10,830 bases of DNA from an uncultured Eubacteriales bacterium. GTDB lineage: Bacteria; Bacillota; Clostridia; Christensenellales; Aristaeellaceae. The stretch lies in contig CADBNX010000267.1 of the NCBI GenBank assembly GCA_902796115.1, forward strand, positions 1-10,830. Direction: 5' to 3'. Of the stretch, positions 4,705-10,830 are shown piece after piece (within the stretch, counting starts at the first letter, position 1; every line of letters begins with the position of its first letter). The notes beneath the pieces were generated by a model. The model did no database searches. It was not told where the DNA came from and saw nothing but the letters and a program-made list of their open reading frames with translations. A program made the translations under genes and the position numbers.

Positions 4705-6009
4705 ATGTCAGATATTCAGAATCCCGCGAACTGGAGTTTTGAAACCCGCCAGCTGCACATCGGTCAGGAACAGGCAGATCCTGCTACGGATGCGCGTGCG
4801 GTGCCGATTTACGCCACCACTTCGTATGTGTTCCACAACAGCGATCATGCCGCCGACCGCTTCGGACTGCGGGACGCGGGCAACATTTACGGAAGACTGA
4901 CCAATCCGACCCAGGGCGTGTTTGAAGCGCGCATCGCTTCCCTGGAGAGCGGCAGCGCGGCGCTGGCTGTGGCATCCGGTGCGGCGGCGATCGCCTACAC
5001 GATTCAGGCGCTTGCGAAAACAGGAGAGCACATCGTGGCTTCCAGGACGATCTACGGCGGCACTTTCAATCTGCTGGCCAATACTCTGCCGCTGACCAGC
5101 GGCATCACTGCCACATTTGTGGATCCGGATGCTGAGGGCAGCTTTGAAGCGGCCATTCAGGAAAACACCAAGGCAATTTTCATTGAAACCCTGGGAAATC
5201 CCAATTCCAATATCATCGATATCGAGGCTGTGGCCGGGATCGCGCATGCCCATGGCATACCGCTGGTGGTGGACAGCACGTTTGCCACGCCGTATCTGGT
5301 GCGTCCCATTGAATACGGGGCTGACATCGTGGTTCACAGTGCCACAAAATTCATCGGCGGCCACGGTACGGCCATCGGCGGTGTGATCGTGGAAGGAGGC
5401 AGGTTTGACTGGAAAACCGGCGGCAGGTATCCCTGGATTGCGGATCCGAATCCCAGCTATCACGGCATTTCCTTCTATGATGCGGTGGGCCCTGCCGCTT
5501 TCGTCACCTATATCCGTGCGATCCTGCTGCGGGATACCGGATCCACCCTGTCACCGTTCCATGCTTTCATTTTTCTGCAGGGCCTGGAAACGCTGTCCCT
5601 GCGGGTGGAAAGACATGTGGAAAACGCGCTGAAAATTGTTGATTATCTGGCAAAGCATCCTCAGGTGGAAGCGGTACACCATCCCGCGCTGGAAACGGAG
5701 CCCAGCCATAAGCTGTACCGGAAATACTTCCCCAACGGCGGAGGCAGCATTTTTACCTTTGAAATCAAAGGAGACAGCGAAACCGCCAAGAAGTTCATCG
5801 ATCACCTGGCCATCTTTTCCCTGCTGGCCAACGTGGCGGACGTGAAATCCCTGGTGATCCATCCCTTCACCACCACGCACAGCCAGCTGACGGAGGAGGA
5901 ACTGCTCTCTCAGGGCATCAAACCCAATACCATCCGTCTGTCCATCGGCACCGAGAATGTGAACGACCTGATCGCTGCCCTGGACGCGGCTTTTGAAGCA
6001 GTCGGATAG
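4705..6009 (+). CDS. metY: O-acetylhomoserine aminocarboxypropyltransferase (O-acetylhomoserine sulfhydrylase)
   Basis: PLP-dependent Cys/Met-metabolism enzyme of fold type I, 434 residues, normal for MetY and longer than cystathionine synthases and lyases. It converts O-acetylhomoserine and sulfide to homocysteine. Lys215 in HSATKFIGGHG is the Schiff-base lysine, Asp190 in VVDSTFATPYL contacts the PLP ring nitrogen, and TRQLHIGQEQ and YGRLTNPT are typical N-terminal motifs. The ATG at 4705 is chosen because AAAAAGGAGAG (4687-4697) precedes it by 7 nt; an in-frame ATG at 4684 overlaps that site's upstream side and has no good site of its own. It uses the product of the acetyl-type MetA 71 nt upstream, giving a direct-sulfhydrylation route. 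The protein could also accept other thiols such as methanethiol, as some relatives do. Confidence 0.95.
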   Translation: MSDIQNPANWSFETRQLHIGQEQADPATDARAVPIYATTSYVFHNSDHAADRFGLRDAGNIYGRLTNPTQGVFEARIASLESGSAALAVASGAAAIAYTIQALAKTGEHIVASRTIYGGTFNLLANTLPLTSGITATFVDPDAEGSFEAAIQENTKAIFIETLGNPNSNIIDIEAVAGIAHAHGIPLVVDSTFATPYLVRPIEYGADIVVHSATKFIGGHGTAIGGVIVEGGRFDWKTGGRYPWIADPNPSYHGISFYDAVGPAAFVTYIRAILLRDTGSTLSPFHAFIFLQGLETLSLRVERHVENALKIVDYLAKHPQVEAVHHPALETEPSHKLYRKYFPNGGGSIFTFEIKGDSETAKKFIDHLAIFSLLANVADVKSLVIHPFTTTHSQLTEEELLSQGIKPNTIRLSIGTENVNDLIAALDAAFEAVG

Positions 6010-6020
6010 CAAACAGTCTG

Positions 6021-6060
6021 CGGCGCAGGGAGCCTGGAGGAGTCTATGCTTTCTGCGCCG
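6021..6060 (+). repeat. Inverted repeat around the translation start region of a small uORF
   Basis: CGGCGCAG (6021-6028) and CTGCGCCG (6053-6060) are exact reverse complements. G-U pairs at 6029/6052, 6030/6051 and 6020/6061 and a T-A at 6019/6062 extend the stem. The 20-nt loop contains GGAGGAG (6036-6042) and the ATG at 6046. There is no T-run. It could modulate translation of the S component downstream; this is inference. Confidence 0.4.
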
Positions 6061-6081
6061 TATCGGGAGGCGTTTTCTTGA
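6046..6081 (+). CDS. Possible 11-codon uORF coupled to the S-component gene
   Basis: GGAGGAG (6036-6042) precedes the ATG at 6046, which reads MLSAPYREAFS and stops at TGA 6079-6081. That stop overlaps the TTG start of the S component (TTGA at 6078-6081), the arrangement expected for translational coupling. The peptide has no recognisable motif and no amino-acid bias, so it may simply deliver ribosomes to a weak TTG start. Chance cannot be excluded. Confidence 0.33.
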   Translation: MLSAPYREAFS

Positions 6082-6608
6082 GCACGATGACGATCCGCCG
6101 GGGCAGCAGCCTGTGGCTCACGCTGACGGGCCTTTTCACCGCGATGAATGTAATTCTGTCCATGAGTATTTTTTCCGTTCCCGTACCCGGAGGTCACCTG
6201 TATTTCTGCGATGCGGTGATCAATACCGCCGCGCTTCTTCTTGATCCGCTGTCCGCCTTCATCGTGGGCGGCATCGGCTCGTTCCTGGGCGATTTTTTCT
6301 TCTATCCCGCGCCGATGTTTGTTTCGCTGGTGACCCACGGGCTGCAGGCCGCTGCCGTTTCTCTCCTTTCGCGCAGGATGCGGAAACGGCAGGTCCTCTC
6401 CTCGGTGTTTGCCGTCGCGGCGGGGTCGCTGATCATGGTGCTGGGCTACACGCTGGGGCGCGCCTGGGTTTACGCTACGCCGGAGTACGCCGTCATCAAG
6501 CTGCCTTTTGAGTTTCTTCAGGCGGGATTCGGTGCCGCGGTTTCCGTGATCCTGCTGTACCCGATGCGGCTGAAAAAAGTATTCGAACGTATGTTCCATC
6601 ACGTATAA
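6078..6608 (+). CDS. ECF transporter S component, substrate unknown
   Basis: Small integral membrane protein (176 residues, about five or six hydrophobic segments) of the energy-coupling-factor S-component type. The pattern PVPGGHLYFCDAVINTAALLLDP (about 35-57) followed by a glycine-rich helix (VGGIGSFLGDFFFYP, 63-77) and an LVTHGLQA segment is what I associate with the riboflavin/hydroxymethylpyrimidine-like S-component families (PF07155-like). An S component binds a vitamin-type substrate and shares a separate EcfA/EcfA'/EcfT module, which is not in this window. The TTG at 6078 is preferred because GGGAGG (6064-6069) is spaced 8 nt from it; ATG 6087 would be 17 nt away. Its place after metY hints at a sulfur or methionine-related ligand, but the protein itself does not show this. 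Confidence 0.75.
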   Translation: MSTMTIRRGSSLWLTLTGLFTAMNVILSMSIFSVPVPGGHLYFCDAVINTAALLLDPLSAFIVGGIGSFLGDFFFYPAPMFVSLVTHGLQAAAVSLLSRRMRKRQVLSSVFAVAAGSLIMVLGYTLGRAWVYATPEYAVIKLPFEFLQAGFGAAVSVILLYPMRLKKVFERMFHHV

Positions 6609-6628
6609 GAAAAAAAGGAGGTTTTGTC

Positions 6629-7873
6629 ATGAGCACAACCGCTCGCCGTCCATCCGGCAAAAAGGCCGTCCGATTGAGTATCGCCATTCTGGCGGGCCTG
6701 ATTCTCGGTGCACTGTTCGGCCTGGTGATGCCCGACTGGGCGCAGCCGGTGACCGGCTTGCTCAGTACGGTATATCTCCATGCCCTCACCATGATGATCT
6801 ATCCTTTGGTATTCTGTTCCCTGATCGTGGGCATCAAGGGGATCGGCAGCGTGTCCGCCACCGGCAAAGTGGGCGGACAGGCACTCCTGTATTTCATCGG
6901 CACAACCCTTTTTGCCAGTCTGCTGGGATTGTTCCTGCCGAAAGCCCTGAACATCGGCTCCGGCGTCGCCGTTGAAATGGCGGAGGCGGACGTGCAGGCA
7001 GCGCAGTTCACCAGCCTGGTGGACACCCTGCAAAACCTGATCCCCGCCAATCCTTTCGCTTCCTTTGTGAACGGGAATATGCTGCAGGTACTGGTTTTTG
7101 CGATCATCGTGGGCATCACCTGCCTTGCACTCGGCAAAAAAGCGGATCCTTTTGTGAAACTGTGCGAGGCGGTGGATGAAATATCGGTGAAGATCGTATC
7201 CGCCGTCATGTACACGACGCCTCTGGGCGTGTTCTGCTCTCTGGCGGGCACGGTACATGCAAACGGACTGAAGACCATTCTTTCCCTCGCAGCAGTGTTG
7301 GGGATCCTGTATCTGGTGATGGCACTGTATATTGTGATTGTCTATGGCGTGATCCTGGTAAAGGGAATCGGAAAATTCAGCATCCGGTCATTCTTTGTCG
7401 CTGCGCTTCCCGCCGCGCTGAACGCGTTCGGTACGGCTTCCTCCTCAGCTACACTGCCCATCAGCAAGCGCTGCGCCGATGATATGGATGTGCCGAACGA
7501 GATTTCCTCTCTTGCGCTGCCGCTGGGAGCTACGATCAACATGGATGCCGTTTCCATCGTGATGTCTTTCATGATCGTATTCTTTGCCAATGCCACCGGA
7601 ACGGAGATTTCCTACGGCCTGCTGGCTGTTGTGCTGCTCAGCAACACGCTTTTATCCATCGGCGCGCCCGGTGTCCCGAACAGCGCGATCGCTTCCTTCG
7701 CCGCGCTGGCGGCAATCGCCGGACTCCCGGCCGGAATCATGGGAATGTATGTCAGCGTCAATATCCTTGTGGATGCAGGGGCCACATGCTGCAATGTGCT
7801 GGGAGATATCGCCAGCGCAGTGGCGATGAAGCGGACCTGCAGAATCAGCACGGTGAAAGGGACGGAGCCGTAA
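6629..7873 (+). CDS. Dicarboxylate/amino acid:cation symporter (DAACS, SLC1-like), probably for a neutral substrate
   Basis: Secondary transporter of 414 residues, usual for GltP/SstT/TcyP-like proteins. The hairpin serine motif SSSAT (271-275), LPLGATINMD (297-306) and the C-terminal D382...N389...D393 match the GltPh fold, and the Na-site residues N, D and D are kept. Residues that hold the acidic side chain differ: the Arg equivalent to GltPh R397 is Ala385, the NMDGT motif is NMDAV (304-308), and the GltPh D390 position is Asn378. Loss of the Arg argues against glutamate, aspartate or dicarboxylates and for a neutral amino acid. With metA and metY upstream, a sulfur amino acid is possible but unproven. 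AAAAGGAGG (6613-6621) lies 7 nt before the ATG. It follows the S component by 20 nt, probably in one transcript. Confidence 0.88.
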   Translation: MSTTARRPSGKKAVRLSIAILAGLILGALFGLVMPDWAQPVTGLLSTVYLHALTMMIYPLVFCSLIVGIKGIGSVSATGKVGGQALLYFIGTTLFASLLGLFLPKALNIGSGVAVEMAEADVQAAQFTSLVDTLQNLIPANPFASFVNGNMLQVLVFAIIVGITCLALGKKADPFVKLCEAVDEISVKIVSAVMYTTPLGVFCSLAGTVHANGLKTILSLAAVLGILYLVMALYIVIVYGVILVKGIGKFSIRSFFVAALPAALNAFGTASSSATLPISKRCADDMDVPNEISSLALPLGATINMDAVSIVMSFMIVFFANATGTEISYGLLAVVLLSNTLLSIGAPGVPNSAIASFAALAAIAGLPAGIMGMYVSVNILVDAGATCCNVLGDIASAVAMKRTCRISTVKGTEP

Positions 7874-7895
7874 AGCATCCGTACGCGCAAATCAT

Positions 7896-7925
7896 TTGAC
7901 AGCCGGAATACAACTATGATATAGT
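7896..7925 (+). promoter_or_regulatory. Predicted sigma-A promoter for the CNNM/CorC pair
   Basis: TTGACA (7896-7901) and TATAGT (7920-7925, five of six matches) are separated by 18 nt, with transcription starting near 7932. It lies in the 99-nt gap after the symporter and separates the membrane-protein cluster from the sulfur locus. I see no clear terminator for the upstream transcript in this gap. Confidence 0.7.
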
Positions 7926-7930
7926 AATAA

Positions 7931-7960
7931 CACTCTGCCCGCGGGCATTGCACTGGAGTG
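7931..7960 (+). other. 5'-leader stem-loop covering the only Shine-Dalgarno-like sequence
   Basis: CACTC (7931-7935) pairs with GAGTG (7956-7960), and inside it TGCCC (7936-7940) and GGGCA (7943-7947) form a 12-bp palindrome that can fold as a 4-bp stem with a CGCG loop. The outer 3' arm includes GGAG (7955-7958), the only candidate ribosome binding site before the ATG at 7973, and one spaced unusually far (14 nt). Folding would hide it. It is far too short to be an M-box. Confidence 0.4.
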
Positions 7961-7972
7961 TGATTTTCCTTT

Positions 7973-9265
7973 ATGGATGAAGGCAGTCGATTGTCATTCT
8001 GGCTGTTGATCCTTTTCTGTCTGTTCGGTTCCTTTTTTTTCGCGATGGCGGAAACCGCCTTTACCTCCGTATCGAAGCCCCGGCTGAAGGCCGACGCGGA
8101 GCGGGGGGACGCGAGGGCGTCCCGCGCGCTGCGGGTGACGGATCACCTCGATCGGGCGATCACGACCATTCTGATCTGTACGAATATCCTGCACCTTGCC
8201 GTGGCCGCGATGGTGACGGTGCTGGTCACGCAGCGCTGGGGCGAAACCTGGGTGACCGTATCCACCTTCGTGACCACGCTGATCGTGTTTTTTTTCGCGG
8301 AGATGCTGCCCAAGAGCATCGCGCGCAAGTACAGCGAGCGCGTCTCGCTGGCGACGGGCGGCGTCCTGTCCCTGCTGATGACGCTGCTGCGTCCGTTTTC
8401 CGCGTTCCTTTCCATGATCGGGAACGGCGTGTCGAAGCTGTCCAAGAAGGAACAGGAAGCATCCGTGACGGAGGAAGAGCTGTACGACATCATTGAAGAC
8501 ATGACGGAGGAAGGCGCGCTCAAGGAAAGCCAGGGCGAGCTGATTTCCTCCGCGCTTTCCTTCGGCGAGGTGACGGTGGAAAGCATCCTGACCAGCCGCA
8601 TGGACCTGGCGGCGGTCGACGTATCGATGAACGCGGAAGAGATCATGCAGTTCATCCGCAGCCACAACCACAGCCGCCTGCCGGTGTACGAGGGCACAGT
8701 GGACAATATCGTGGGCATCCTGCCCATCCGGCGCTTCATGAAGGCTTACCTGAAGTCAAACGGCCGCGTGACGGTCAGACGCCTGCTGGATGAGCCGTAT
8801 TTTGTGCACCAGTCCATGAAGATCGACGCCCTGCTGCCCGTGATGAGCCACCGGAAGATCAGCATCGCCGTGGTGACGGACAATTACGGCGGCACGCTGG
8901 GCGTGGTGACCGTGGAGGATATCCTGGAGGAGCTGGTCGGCGAGATCTGGGACGAGGACGACCACGCGGTGGAAAACATCGTGCCGCTTTCGGACGGCTC
9001 CTACAGCATCAACGCGGAGGAGCACGTGCTGGACGTGTTCGATACCCTGGAAATCGACTATACCGAAGAGGAAGAGGAAGCCTTCACCAACAAGCTGATG
9101 AGCGAGCTGGCCTATGAAAGCTTCGACCGCATCCCGCATGAAGGCGACCGTTTCGTGTGCCTGCGGGCGGAGTTTACCATCCTGATCATGAAGCACAACC
9201 GCATCATCCGCCTGAAGGCGCGCCGGCTGCCGGAGGAGACGGGAGAGGAGGTCGGGAAGGAATGA
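7973..9265 (+). CDS. CNNM/CorC-family membrane protein (HlyC/CorC hemolysin family), paralogue 1
   Basis: Membrane protein of 430 residues with the CNNM/CorC order: DUF21 transmembrane domain (about 1-160), CBS pair (about 205-325, with YEGTVDNIVGILPIRRF and DNYGGTLGVVTVEDILEELVGEIWDE), and C-terminal CorC_HlyC domain (about 335-420). Relatives export Mg2+ or affect Mg2+/Co2+ handling; the 'hemolysin' name is historical. The DUF21 site is unlike that of its neighbour. Where paralogue 2 has FSASEM and GNNLVN, this one has FAMAET (23-28) and CTNILH (69-74), replacing the Ser and two Asn associated with Mg2+ binding, though E110 remains. It may carry another ion or be regulatory. The ATG at 7973 matches where homologues start, but its ribosome site is weak. 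Its stop overlaps the next start (ATGA), suggesting coupling or a heteromer. Confidence 0.87.
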   Translation: MDEGSRLSFWLLILFCLFGSFFFAMAETAFTSVSKPRLKADAERGDARASRALRVTDHLDRAITTILICTNILHLAVAAMVTVLVTQRWGETWVTVSTFVTTLIVFFFAEMLPKSIARKYSERVSLATGGVLSLLMTLLRPFSAFLSMIGNGVSKLSKKEQEASVTEEELYDIIEDMTEEGALKESQGELISSALSFGEVTVESILTSRMDLAAVDVSMNAEEIMQFIRSHNHSRLPVYEGTVDNIVGILPIRRFMKAYLKSNGRVTVRRLLDEPYFVHQSMKIDALLPVMSHRKISIAVVTDNYGGTLGVVTVEDILEELVGEIWDEDDHAVENIVPLSDGSYSINAEEHVLDVFDTLEIDYTEEEEEAFTNKLMSELAYESFDRIPHEGDRFVCLRAEFTILIMKHNRIIRLKARRLPEETGEEVGKE

Positions 9266-10533
9266 CGCCGATCTGGATTCTTGCCGCGGCCATCCTGCTC
9301 TGTGTGGCTTTTTCTGCCTTTTTCAGCGCGTCGGAAATGGCGCTCAATTCCTGCAACAGGGTGCGCCTGGAGCACGAGAAGGAAGAGGGCAGCAAACGCG
9401 CCGCGCTGGCACTGTGGATCCATGACCGCTTCGACCGTGCGCTGAGCACCATCCTGGTGGGAAACAACCTGGTGAATATCGCCTCGTCCGCGCTGGCCTC
9501 CGTGCTGGTGTTCAGGCTGAACGCCGTGGGGTATACCTGGCTTGCCACGCTGATCGTTACGCTGCTGGTGATCATTTTCGGGGAGACGATCCCCAAAATC
9601 CTCGCCTCGCGCAACGCGACCCGTGAAACGGAGATGTTCTCCCGGCCCGTGCGCGTGCTGATGGCGCTTTTCAGCCCGGTCACCCGGGTAGTGGTCGCGG
9701 GCGTCAATCTGCTTACGCGCGGACTTCCCGGGGAGGAAGAGCCGGATGACGACGCCGCGGTGGAGGAACTGCACTCCATCATCGATACGGCGGAGGACGA
9801 GGCCGTGCTGGATCAGGACGCGTCCGAGCTGGTCAGCGCAGCGATCGATTTTATGGACGTATCCGTATCCGAGGTCATGACCGCGAGAGTGGATATGGTA
9901 GCCATTGAGATCGGGGACGACTGGCAGGATATCCTGCGCATCCTGGATGATTCCCGTTATTCGCGCATTCCGGTATATGAGGACAGCATCGACAATATCA
10001 TCGGCATCCTGTCCCTGAACCGTTTCCTGAAGGCGCTCACGGAGGAGAAACAGCCGGACCTGCGCAAGCTGCTGATGCCGGCCTGCTTTGTGTATAAAAC
10101 GATGAAGCTGCCGGCGGTGCTCTCCTCGCTGCGCAACGCGCAGCAGCATCTGGCCATTGTGACGGACGAGTACGGCGGCACGCTGGGCGTGGTTTCGATG
10201 GAGGACGTGCTGGAGGAAATCGTGGGCGATATCTGGGACGAAACGGATCAGGTGGAGCCCGAAATCGTGGAAAAGAAAAACGGGGAGTGGGAACTGGACG
10301 GCGATATGCCGGTATCCGAGCTGACGGAGCTGATGGGCTGGGAAGAGGATTCCTTTGACTTTGAAAGCGAAACCGTCGGCGGATGGTGCATCGAGATGCT
10401 GGACGGGTTTCCGTCCGTCGGCAGCGCTTTCACCTACCGCGGCGCGAAGGTGCGCGTGCTGGAGGTGGAGGAGCGCCGCGTGTCGAGGGTCCTGATCGTA
10501 AAGCCGGAAGAGAAGGAACCGGAAGAAGCGTAA
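9262..10533 (+). CDS. CNNM/CorC-family magnesium transport-related membrane protein, paralogue 2
   Basis: Second CNNM/CorC protein, 423 residues: DUF21 domain (about 1-155), CBS pair (about 200-325, YEDSIDNIIGILSLNRF and DEYGGTLGVVSMEDVLEEIVGDIWDE) and CorC_HlyC domain (about 330-415). Here the DUF21 motifs are canonical: FSASEM (21-26), GNNLVN (67-72) and FGETIPK (106-112), the Ser, Asn and Glu that line the Mg2+ site in solved relatives. A role in Mg2+ export or homeostasis at the cytoplasmic membrane, gated by nucleotide binding to the CBS pair, is therefore more likely than for paralogue 1. The ATG at 9262 overlaps the previous TGA by 4 nt, with AGGAGG at 9246-9251 upstream. CNNM-like proteins act as dimers, so a heterodimer with paralogue 1 is plausible. 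The acidic Pro-rich tail (KPEEKEPEEA) has no recognised function. Confidence 0.9.
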   Translation: MTPIWILAAAILLCVAFSAFFSASEMALNSCNRVRLEHEKEEGSKRAALALWIHDRFDRALSTILVGNNLVNIASSALASVLVFRLNAVGYTWLATLIVTLLVIIFGETIPKILASRNATRETEMFSRPVRVLMALFSPVTRVVVAGVNLLTRGLPGEEEPDDDAAVEELHSIIDTAEDEAVLDQDASELVSAAIDFMDVSVSEVMTARVDMVAIEIGDDWQDILRILDDSRYSRIPVYEDSIDNIIGILSLNRFLKALTEEKQPDLRKLLMPACFVYKTMKLPAVLSSLRNAQQHLAIVTDEYGGTLGVVSMEDVLEEIVGDIWDETDQVEPEIVEKKNGEWELDGDMPVSELTELMGWEEDSFDFESETVGGWCIEMLDGFPSVGSAFTYRGAKVRVLEVEERRVSRVLIVKPEEKEPEEA

Positions 10534-10579
10534 ACATCACTGCGAACGGCAAAGAAAAAAACGGGAGAAGGGAAAGGAC

Positions 10580-10830
10580 ATGCTGTACTGGGATCCCACC
10601 TATATTCTGGTGATCATCGGGGCGGCGATTTGCGGGATCGCGTCCTGGAACGTCAAGAGAACGTTCAAAAACTACAGCGGTATGCTGAACCGGCAGGGGC
10701 TTACCGCGGAACACGCGGCGATGATGATCCTGCATAACGCCGGGATAGACGACGTGCGCATCGACCGGGTCAACGGGAACCTGACGGATCATTACGCGCC
10801 GAAGGAGAAAGTGCTCAGGCTGTCCGATTC
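10580..10830 (+). CDS. YugP-like membrane zinc metallopeptidase, N-terminal part, cut by the window end
   Basis: The first 83 codons are visible. MLYWDPTYILVIIGAAICGIAS forms an N-terminal membrane anchor, followed by VKRTFKNYSG, then GLTAEHAAMMILHNAGIDDVRIDRVNGNLTDHY (40-72) and KEKVLRLSD. This arrangement matches the neutral zinc metallopeptidase family represented by B. subtilis YugP (PF04298), known only as predicted membrane proteases. The HExxH zinc motif should lie just beyond the window, so the enzyme cannot be confirmed as active. The ATG at 10580 follows GAGAAGG (10565-10571). It lies 46 nt after the CNNM paralogue and is probably in the same transcript. Confidence 0.85.
   Translation, partial: MLYWDPTYILVIIGAAICGIASWNVKRTFKNYSGMLNRQGLTAEHAAMMILHNAGIDDVRIDRVNGNLTDHYAPKEKVLRLSD

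Noticed and set aside
9157..9261. Upstream in-frame extension of CNNM paralogue 2
   Set aside because: It would overlap 109 nt of paralogue 1 and add a Pro/Gly-rich stretch unlike the family. ATG 9262 with a 4-nt overlap and AGGAGG upstream is better.

Overview
This window is a chromosomal segment from a moderately GC-rich Gram-positive-type bacterium. Strong GGAGG ribosome binding sites, TTG start codons, consensus sigma-A promoters, an ECF S component and the metA-metY direct-sulfhydrylation route all point to the Bacillota, most likely a gut or rumen clostridium. I cannot name the genus. All genes are on the + strand.

Layout: (1) 1-292 is non-coding, with hairpins, a candidate terminator, a promoter and a putative operator. 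(2) 293-2379 encodes two polar amino-acid ABC permeases and their ATPase in a tight operon. (3) 2380-2782 is a regulatory region: a perfect-consensus promoter, a 21-bp palindrome, a 25-codon leader peptide rich in Cys and Met, an antiterminator arm inside that ORF, and an intrinsic terminator. (4) 2783-3616 encodes the substrate-binding protein, which resembles the CjaA/BspA cysteine/cystine-binding family. (5) 3713-6009 encodes MetA (an acetyl-CoA-type homoserine transacylase) and O-acetylhomoserine sulfhydrylase. (6) 6078-7873 encodes an ECF S component and a DAACS symporter. (7) From a separate promoter at about 7900 come two overlapping CNNM/CorC-like membrane proteins and the start of a YugP-like zinc peptidase.

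How the parts fit: the first two thirds read as a sulfur-amino-acid acquisition and synthesis locus. Cysteine or cystine is imported, homoserine is acetylated, and O-acetylhomoserine is sulfhydrylated to homocysteine. The main discovery candidate is the leader at 2445-2635, which looks like a cysteine-responsive (possibly also methionine-responsive) ribosome-mediated attenuator. A 10-nt segment inside the leader ORF is perfectly complementary to the 5' arm of the terminator, so the two structures are mutually exclusive. The 10-bp half-site of the palindrome recurs exactly upstream of the permease operon, suggesting one repressor acts on both units. The substrate-binding protein has no cysteine and only one methionine besides the initiator, as expected of a protein made in quantity during sulfur starvation.

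All family assignments come from reading motifs, without database searches. RNA pairings were found by hand and no folding energies were computed.
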